A DNA stretch of 64,000 nucleotides from positions 4,717,001-4,781,000 of the forward strand of contig OY727095.1 of the NCBI GenBank assembly GCA_963402885.1, read 5' to 3'. Position 1 is the first letter of the stretch. Each line of letters begins with the position of its first letter. The notes beneath the pieces were generated by a model. The model worked only from the letters and a program-made list of their open reading frames with translations, was not told the DNA's origin and did not search any database. The DNA comes from Antedon bifida (lineage: Eukaryota; Echinodermata; Crinoidea; Comatulida; Antedonidae). Both the position numbers and the translations under genes were made by a program. Of the stretch, positions 13,601 to 22,600 are shown in pieces.

Positions 13601-16600
13601 AAGTTAATTGAATAGTATCATTTGCACTGAAATGAATCAGATTTACTTAATCAAACTTTCTTTCGCAACAATGTACAGTATGCTACTGTAATACTAAATT
13701 GTACTTAATTTGTTTTATTTGCCAACGTATCATTATTAATATTAACTTATCATTTTTATTGTTTTCAGTTTTTCACTCTTAAAACTCCCTTATTCCAACA
13801 TATAATTGGTATAAAATAAAATCCCTCCTTTGAGACATTTATTTAGGGGACACTCATTTTAAGAGTTCACACTCTTTCTATGAAATTATGAGGTAATTAC
13901 TCGAGTGGTAAAACGAATGAGAGAAAATAGTGTATTACTACTACTTCCAAACACATATTGTGTGACCTCTAATAAATGGTCACTTTCTCCTTTAATAGAG
14001 GGTTATACTGTACAGTACCATGCAACAGTAGAGAACTTATAAATTCTAATATAGTAGTTTAAATTTAACTGTATAATGTAAACAGTTTTGGCAATACCTG
14101 ATAATTCCAGTAGTGTTAGTAATTTTAACTAGCCAGTATAAATTTCTATATTAATGGCCACTAATGGTCTAACGAATGTTCTAATTCAGAATTATGTTGT
14201 TCCAAAGCTCACCAAAGTACTGCATCATCTGCTAAATTCATCATCATTAATCAACTTTTTTTGTGTGTAAATTAGACATTTTCTGGCAACTATTCGGCGG
14301 ATATTGCAAGAATCTCTTGATGGTCTTCTTACAACAGCAGATGTAAGTTTAACATTAATCATTTTTAAGATGCAACATTGACTTGTGATGTTGTTAATTG
14401 TTAAGAGTGTGACCGGTACAAAGGTTACAGAATAGAGAGTCTGTGTCATCTTTTAGGTCTGGCTACAAACTTATTTAATCTGCATGCTCCTCTTGGTTTG
14501 TTGTTTTTTCTTCTTGTAAATGGTGAGACTCTACACTTGCTTTCTTTTTTAACAAATACCTAAATTGTACAGTTCTTACTAAATCGTTTTCAATTTGTCT
14601 CCAATATGTATGCCTACTCTACCAGATCCAGTTCTAATGGTATCTTGTCCTTTCTAAGGTTAAATTCAAATCTGGTCATAGAATGAGATTTTTATACCAA
14701 GGGTCAAAGAATATTCGCAATAGATAGCCTGGATGATGGTGTTTTTATGTTTATGTGAGTTGTGACCCTCTGTTCAGTATTGTACATGAAGAGGTCACCG
14801 AGTATAAAGACGAAATAAATTAACAGACATTTAAAGGCAACTCAGACAGCGTTGACGACAAGGCCCGACGAGTCATCTTGTCGCGACAACCTAAAAAATA
14901 CGCATTACGCTATCTCAAGACGACTCGTCTCGTTGGGATTTAACTCAGACAGCACAAACAATTCAAGACTGGCCTCTTCGTAGGATTCTGTCTGAGTTGG
15001 CCGTAAAACCACAAAGTGTTTAAAACATAATTTCATTTATGAAACATAGATGTTATCAAACATTTGCATATATGTATATTGATATTCTAAGCGAATAATA
15101 ATTTTGGCCTAGTTCTGCGTCAACCCAGCTAAACAATCCCTGATTATTGTATTAATTGACAGCACAATGAATGCCAAAAACAGCTGTACAGTTTAGTCTC
15201 TTCCTATTTTTGTCCAAGTCGTTAAATTAGTTCTGTGAAAAAAGTCCATACGTTGTTTGTCATAGTTCCGTGATCAAACTTTAAGCAAATGCATTTTTTT
15301 AAAAGGCTACAACAAGCCTTTTGTCATTATCGCACAATTTTTCCCATTAATACATAAGCTTTTCTGTCATTAAATTCTGATTGTTATAGTGCAGCAGTCA
15401 TTTGATATCCATTACTAAATGTAATGTCATTTTTTAAATAAAAAAGAAATAAAATTAAATACCAATTGGTTTTATGTTTTTATTGTTTTATATTGAATAA
15501 ATAAATGACACTATACAAAATATAGTTATATAATTATACACCGTTTTGATCACAATATAATACATTTTTCTTTTTCATTGTTTTTTATGTAAGTTTTTCT
15601 TAGTTAACACCATTGATTAGCATAGGACCTCTATTCTTCAACAATCACTTTCTAATTCAAAATTCTTAAATTTGCTACTTTTTGCTGATATCATTTTTTT
15701 GATGTAATGCTTTCCTATATAATATAAAATTACTAAAGAGTTCATTAAAAGCAATTGTGTTACAGTCAATACCAGTTTTTAAATTGTCTTTCAAAATGAT
15801 ATTATGAAAATTTGTACAGATTAAGTACATACTGTAAAACTTGACATTTCAGATGTACTATCGTCAGAAGGGTTTGCGTCCTCCGACACGTCCCCAAGCG
15901 ATACATGAGACTTTTGAGTTGTGCGCTGATATGATCGTTAGCAAATTGCAATCGTACTATACGCAAGCTGATAATTATCACAATCACTGTTTACAAGGTA
16001 AGAACAAATATAACAATTTTTCCTGAATCGTTTTTACTTGATTAAAAAAGATTAAAAGTGCAGAGGTCAGATTTATCAAACTTACTTCTGAAAATAATTA
16101 GCTTAACTTTGTTATAAGTCAATGACTTTGCTTAAGTGAGTTCCAAAAATAAGTAAGTTCATCACTTAAGATTTTAACTTTAGCACTGCTTTAACTATCT
16201 TGACTTATGCAACGTGATTAACAAATCTGGCTCCAGTACTGAGTGCAATCTTATTTCTTTCCTGAAGTTGAATCAATTAGAATTATTTTGTGTACAATTC
16301 TGCGAAACACAGACAGTAATACTTTTGTATGACGGATCACCAACATGAATTATACAATGGATATCCTACATGAATTATACAATACAACTTGATGAAGATA
16401 CATCCTGTCAAAAGTGTTAAATTCATCACTTGACTGTTCTAATTTTCTTTACCTTTAAGGTATATAATCATTCAAAGTTACCATAGAAGAAAATGAATGG
16501 TTTGATGTATTTAGGTTTAGCAGGAACTTTATATTATAGTTTTCTCTTTATTCTCTTTTCCAAGTTTCTTCAAATTATTCTTTACACAAGTTTATGAATA

Positions 16601-19600
16601 AGAGCACCCTCTGTAGCTTAAACTCTAACTGCCTAAATGTTCAGTGTGACATCCACATGCTTGCATCAGTATTGAAGTCTAAAGCCTAAAACAGGGAGGT
16701 GTACTTCCCTGCCTAAACATTTTTAACCAATCTTATTTGTGTTTACTATAAACTTAAAATTTAAAATTTTCAAAGCAATTATGACATAGATGACTTCAAA
16801 AGTACCTAAACAATCTGATATTTACAGCACATATTGTTTTAAACGAACAAAATGAATGTGTTTATACTGATAAAACACTCCGACTCATATAGTTCTATAT
16901 AGTACACCCGATATCTTATTAGTAGTGCATCTTTCGTTTACCTTTATAATATACAGTAGTACATAATTTGTAAGTCCTTGAATTCTGGCCTCTACACTGT
17001 AGTTTATTGCGTACAAGATGAAGTTTGCCAGAAGTGTTATTTATTCTCATTTAAGTAGGTCTCTCTACTTTCACTGTTTTCATTTTCAATAATACAAAGA
17101 TTATTAATCTATGTGTTAATGTACATATGTTTGTATAGCAGTAGTAGCATTTTAGCCAATAGGGTTTTATTAAGCAAAGTACTTTCAACTGTTGTGGCTT
17201 TTTATACCTTTTCGTTACCTCAGATTGATATAACATCGTAATGACATATTTCATTTTGAGTATTTTTATTGATAACCAACGAGTAAAAACCATTTCACTG
17301 ATTTGAGTGTGAACTTTGAAAGAGAGTTGATTGTAGATTAACCAAGATAAAATTGTGTCAATTCTTGTTAATGATACCATTGTCAATTTATTATAAAGAA
17401 CAATCACTTTGGTTATATATTTTGAATGTATGGGTGAAAAAAGCGGGGTTAAATGTAAATTAATGTTATTTATAGGATTTTAACAAACATTTGGAATCAG
17501 GGGAAAAGATATTTTCCTAATGTCACATAATATTAGTAATGGACTTATTTTGAAAACTTGCTTGAGGTGCATTGAAGCAGCAAAAAAAAGGAGTGATTTT
17601 TGCAGATCTACAATAAGTTCTTCCACAATTTATTTATTTGCGTTAATCTATAATAATAGCATAAATAATTTTGCATACTATTCTTCTTCTACTAGAAGAT
17701 TTACATTAATTATATTCTTCCTTTTAAGAATTTCGTGGGCAGTTAGAACGTGCTGAGAAGAACACATCAAATGTACCAGCTCTCATAATTTCAGAGGTCT
17801 TTAAAGAGCACCGGGGGCTGTTTGCAGGCAAGAGAGCTGACTTGGATAACATCTTCAGCAAGTCTCTTCAACGCTGGGAGAAACAGAGGGTTAGTTGTTT
17901 AAATAAATAACTAATTAATAGAAATCATTGAAGCCTACACACTTAAAGCTGCTCTTGCCCACCTTAAGCCACTGCAGCTGAATGTTTAAATGGGGTTATG
18001 AATGGGCAAAATTCAGGGGAGGATCCAGAATTTGTTTAATGGATGAGCAACAGTAATGGCTAGCAACAATATTTATAGTCTGTCAATAGTAGAAACAAAA
18101 AAGTAGGTCATAATTTCATTTACATAAGTCTCTGTGCTAAACCACTGCCTGGGATCCGCCCTTGAAATTCGAAGCTCTTCTTTTCTAGTCCAGATTGTTA
18201 TAAGTATGTTATAAGATCTAGCCTCTAAAGACCTATCTTTTCGTTGTGATTTTGGGTTGATATGTACAAATGAACAAATAAATTTTATCTAAGTGCTGCA
18301 CTTGAAGAATGCTTTTCTTGACAAAATTTAAATTTATATTGCCAAATATGTAATAATTCCATTTATTAATGACAGTAACCATTCATCGCTACAAATGTAT
18401 ACAGATTATCTGTTGAACATTTGTTTTCTAAAAATGAAATTATTTCTATTTTTAGATTGACCACAAGACTTTGTTACGGCCAACATTAGGTCATCCGCAT
18501 CAAGCGAGTAAGTTGGCAGAGCTTTGCGAGAGTGAATCAGCAAGGCACAATGAATACATTGATGGAGTGGAGAAACAAACAAATACTTTAAAGGTATATT
18601 TATTTTTGTCTGTACAGTATTAATAATGAAGAAGTCTTTTATCTAATTTATTATTTGTGTAAATGTATTCTTTCCTCAAGAAACTAAAGGAATTTGTGTT
18701 AGGTTCTATTTGTGAGTCCCCATCTCTATTTGAATAGTGTACAAGTTCTTCATTGTGCATTTTATGTACAGTGATCCTATCTACATATGTTACAATACAA
18801 GTTGGTTTAGTGGGAGACTTATAATTGGTTCACCCATAGAGATATTACCACGTTGAAACACTGGTTCTCGTCAGATCACCAAAGTTAAGCAACATTAGGC
18901 CCGGTTAGAGCTTGAATGGGAGTCCATGGAATACCGGTGCTGTATATGGAGCTGGTCCCATTAGGCATTTGAAATCGGCACCGCTGACTCTTATGGCATC
19001 CCCTGCATCTAGTATCTTCCTCAGACATATTGGCTTATGCTTCTCCTCTGGTTAAGGTGGGCAATGGACGAAGCACTTGGTCAATGTTGGGACCAGCCAA
19101 AAGTGCTTTAAACAGTCCTGGCTTAGTCATCATTCAGATAAATGTAAGAGTAATTGACATTGTCGTCTACGTCAGAAGTTGGCCGTATTTAGAGATATTA
19201 TATTATCTCTATGGTTCATTTAAATTATCCAAGTTAAGGTGACATCACACCTCAAAATTGATTCACCTATGTTTCCGATGACATGACAGGCGATACTGAA
19301 TTACTTGAATGTACTGTATTTTCCAAAGTTCCTCTACATCTTGTAGTGCATTGAGAAACTACAGATCGGAAATCTTTTAGCCGCCACCAGTAAATCATAG
19401 GATTCAGTAATGCGTTCATATTTCCAATTATAATACCAACATTAGCAAAGTCCCCATTGTATTCTGTTAATCCACATGTATATAATGCCAAGTAGATCGC
19501 TGGCGGTGAGAAGCAAGTAAAAAATACCAATATCAGAATTAAGAACGTCTTCAAAAGCTTCTTGGAACGATCTAATTCATTTTTATTTTGCTGGAGAACG

Positions 19601-22600
19601 AGTGGATTTTGTCTATTCAAACTCCAATAAATTTTACAGTACACAAAAGTTATAAGACTCAATGATACAAAATATATTATTGGAAACACTATTGTCATAT
19701 ACGTTTCGTCGACTAAGATAAAAATGGTAACAGGAATGAGCCCATTCAAAATGCAGATAATAATACACCGTTTAATTGTCACAATGACATCGTAGTTAAA
19801 TGGTGCCCAAACAATAGCGATGCCTCTGTCCACGGCCACAGCGGCTAAGGTCAATATAGATGTGTTACATAACGCACAGTATAAAGTTAAGATGCTTACC
19901 CTACTATGTAAAACATTGAGCGAATTATACTCTACTGTGAAATGTAAAAATAAAAACAAATTTGCCAAAACGTCAGTCATGGTTAAGGAAACAATAAAAA
20001 TATTCTGTTTTTTCCATAATCGCCGAGTACAGCCAATTATTACAACAACAATTATATTTTCAATGGCAATGAATGCTGAAAGCGGAGCCGTAAAAATTCG
20101 GTAGTTTCCAATATGAACGCTTTCTTCTGTACTTGAGTTGTCCGTCATTTCAGGTGATTGTTACTTCCAAACTCAGTTTTTATTTAATGAAATGAAATAT
20201 TTTCAGTATCAAATTGTTTCCAATTGTCCCGAACACTGGGTTTCATAAAGCATGCATGCAAACAAACAGAAATGTTGTAATACCACTAAAAATCTTGCTT
20301 TTTGTCTTAAAATTACCGTTGTTTTGAACGTAGTTGTTTTGAACGCTGCTGTAATGAAGGCTGATATATTGAATACTGTTGTGTTGAACACTGTGTTTCA
20401 TCATTTTATACAGTGATGTACGTTTAATTTTATCAACTTAAATTATTATTTTAATCAAATTCCACCTTTCAACTGCGTACAATATGCATTTATGAATGGT
20501 AATAACAGTATACACCCTAACAACAAGATCTTATTATCTTAAGTGCAATTATTGGACAAATTTAACCTGTTTCTGTAATATAACACATTTTTTCCTTTTT
20601 TGTCAATCAAGCAATTATACCAAAAGTAACACAACGCTTGTGTATCATTTTACTGTCTGGAGTAACTTAATAAAGAACAATAGACTATTTGTAACTAGCA
20701 AGTAATTATTGTTTGTTGTTATTCCAATTAAATGTGATTCGGTCTGATGACTGGCTCTACCTTTTCAACTTTTATAATAATAATAATAATGGAAATGATA
20801 ATGAATTACTTTATGATAATATTAAAACCAATATTGTTTAAAGGTTTGCATGGGAATAAACACTAGTTAAGTTTGGTTTTTGGTACACCATGTGTTCCAA
20901 AAAGGACATAATAAGGTATGGTTGAGAATATCTTGGCATTTCGGTTGTTTATGGTAGAAGTATTTTCTGGAGTGACAACCAAATGCTGAGAAAATCTTTG
21001 ATGTTTGATAGTGTAGACAGAACTCAAGTGTAATGTGCCCAAATATGGTAGTGATATGACATAATCATGTCCATAATGGGCACATCTCATTTTTTGTCGA
21101 CACATAAAGTTTGATAGTGTATACAGAGCTTTAACTTCACTTTGGCTCTTTTTTTAAAACACATGGTATACCACAAACGTAACAAATTACTAATATATTA
21201 TTATTGTATGTGTTTGTCCATGTCAAAACAACAAAACCTAAGGCTTTTCTAATTTCCAAAATTATGCAATAGAGCCATTAGCATTTAAATCTACCAATAA
21301 ATATGCTTTTTTTTTGGAATCCATTAAAATGATGAAATAGGTGAACAAAAGTGTTTGCCGATGGCTGTGTTTCATAACCGTGAATCTAGGTGCTATGTCA
21401 TTTTGTTAATTTGCTCATCATGTGAAGCGATACTGAAATACAGTTATTAGTTAATGAATGTGTGATATGATTATAGTGATTAAGATAACAATTAGGAAGG
21501 AGGATGATGCATTTATGAATGAATGATGATGATGAGGCCTAACAAAATATGTTTCCAAACAAAGCATCAATTTATAAACAGGGTCATCTGATTTTTTGTT
21601 AATGATATGAATAATATCTTGTCACAGAACTGTATACTGGGCCAAAAAAATTGTTAATTTCACTGTTTGAGTAGTTCAAGGCGGAATTTTAGGCGGAAGA
21701 GATAGTGTAAATAGATATAAACAATTTAATTTTAACTTTCAAAAAGCATCTATCCCTGAATCCATCCCCTGTAGTTTCGTTCAAATACATTATTTATATG
21801 GCTCAATTGTCAAAATAAAAAGACTTTTCACTAATTTTGTATAATTTTTAGTGCTTCTTGGCAACATATTTTTTTTAATATAATTGCTAACACAATGATT
21901 TTGATATGTTGAAGCGTATAATGAAATACTGAAAGTATAAATGAGGATAACTAACAGTAACAATGGGTGACAACATTGTGTTTTGTGTTATTCTTTCCAA
22001 TTAGACTTGCGCATTTGACCTGGGAAGTGATTTTATAAGTAAATTGGCAACCGTGTCCGAGCAAGTTCTGTTACTGTTTGATAAGTTACTCACTGTGGAT
22101 GATATCCTAACTGGAAGTAAGTAAGCATAGTTGAAAATATGGAACCTACATATTTGTTGACATAATGATGTCATTGTGGTAACACAATATAATAAAATTT
22201 GAGAGATGCGATTTATTCAATATAGAAAAAATTCACATTTACGACAAATATTTTTGTAGGAGTGGAAAAGAAAAAGTTGAAAACAAGTACGTTAATACGT
22301 AGAAAACAAGCAGACATGGCGTTAGAAGACGATGAATATGAGCCTCTTATTCAACGAGGTAGCAAGGTGTGGCCAGGTCTTACTAAGAACCTTGTTGAGG
22401 ATGATACCGATGACCTCACTGCTTCAATAACCACGGCTAAAACGACGCTAGGCCATCGTAATCTGATCACGACACGGGACATTGCTTTTAAGGTAGATAG
22501 AGAAGTTTTTAAGTAGTAGAATTTACACAGTTTATACAAATACTAAAAATGTTTTCATTTTTTTCACCTTTCATACACATCATCATGGGCTGTGTCTTGT

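Larger units (their letters stand above)
12193..14275. other. CCDC180-like intron, 2.1 kb
   Basis: Contains a LINE fragment (12241-12303), the 178-bp palindrome and a family D copy. Nothing coding seen. Confidence 0.65.

Noticed and set aside
17051-17407. 118-codon minus-strand frame
   Set aside because: No recognisable motif, AT-rich codon content, lies in an intron; consistent with chance.
18835-18946. Functional 5S rRNA gene
   Set aside because: Deletions in the C-box and 3' stem region and no T-run terminator directly after the 5S end.
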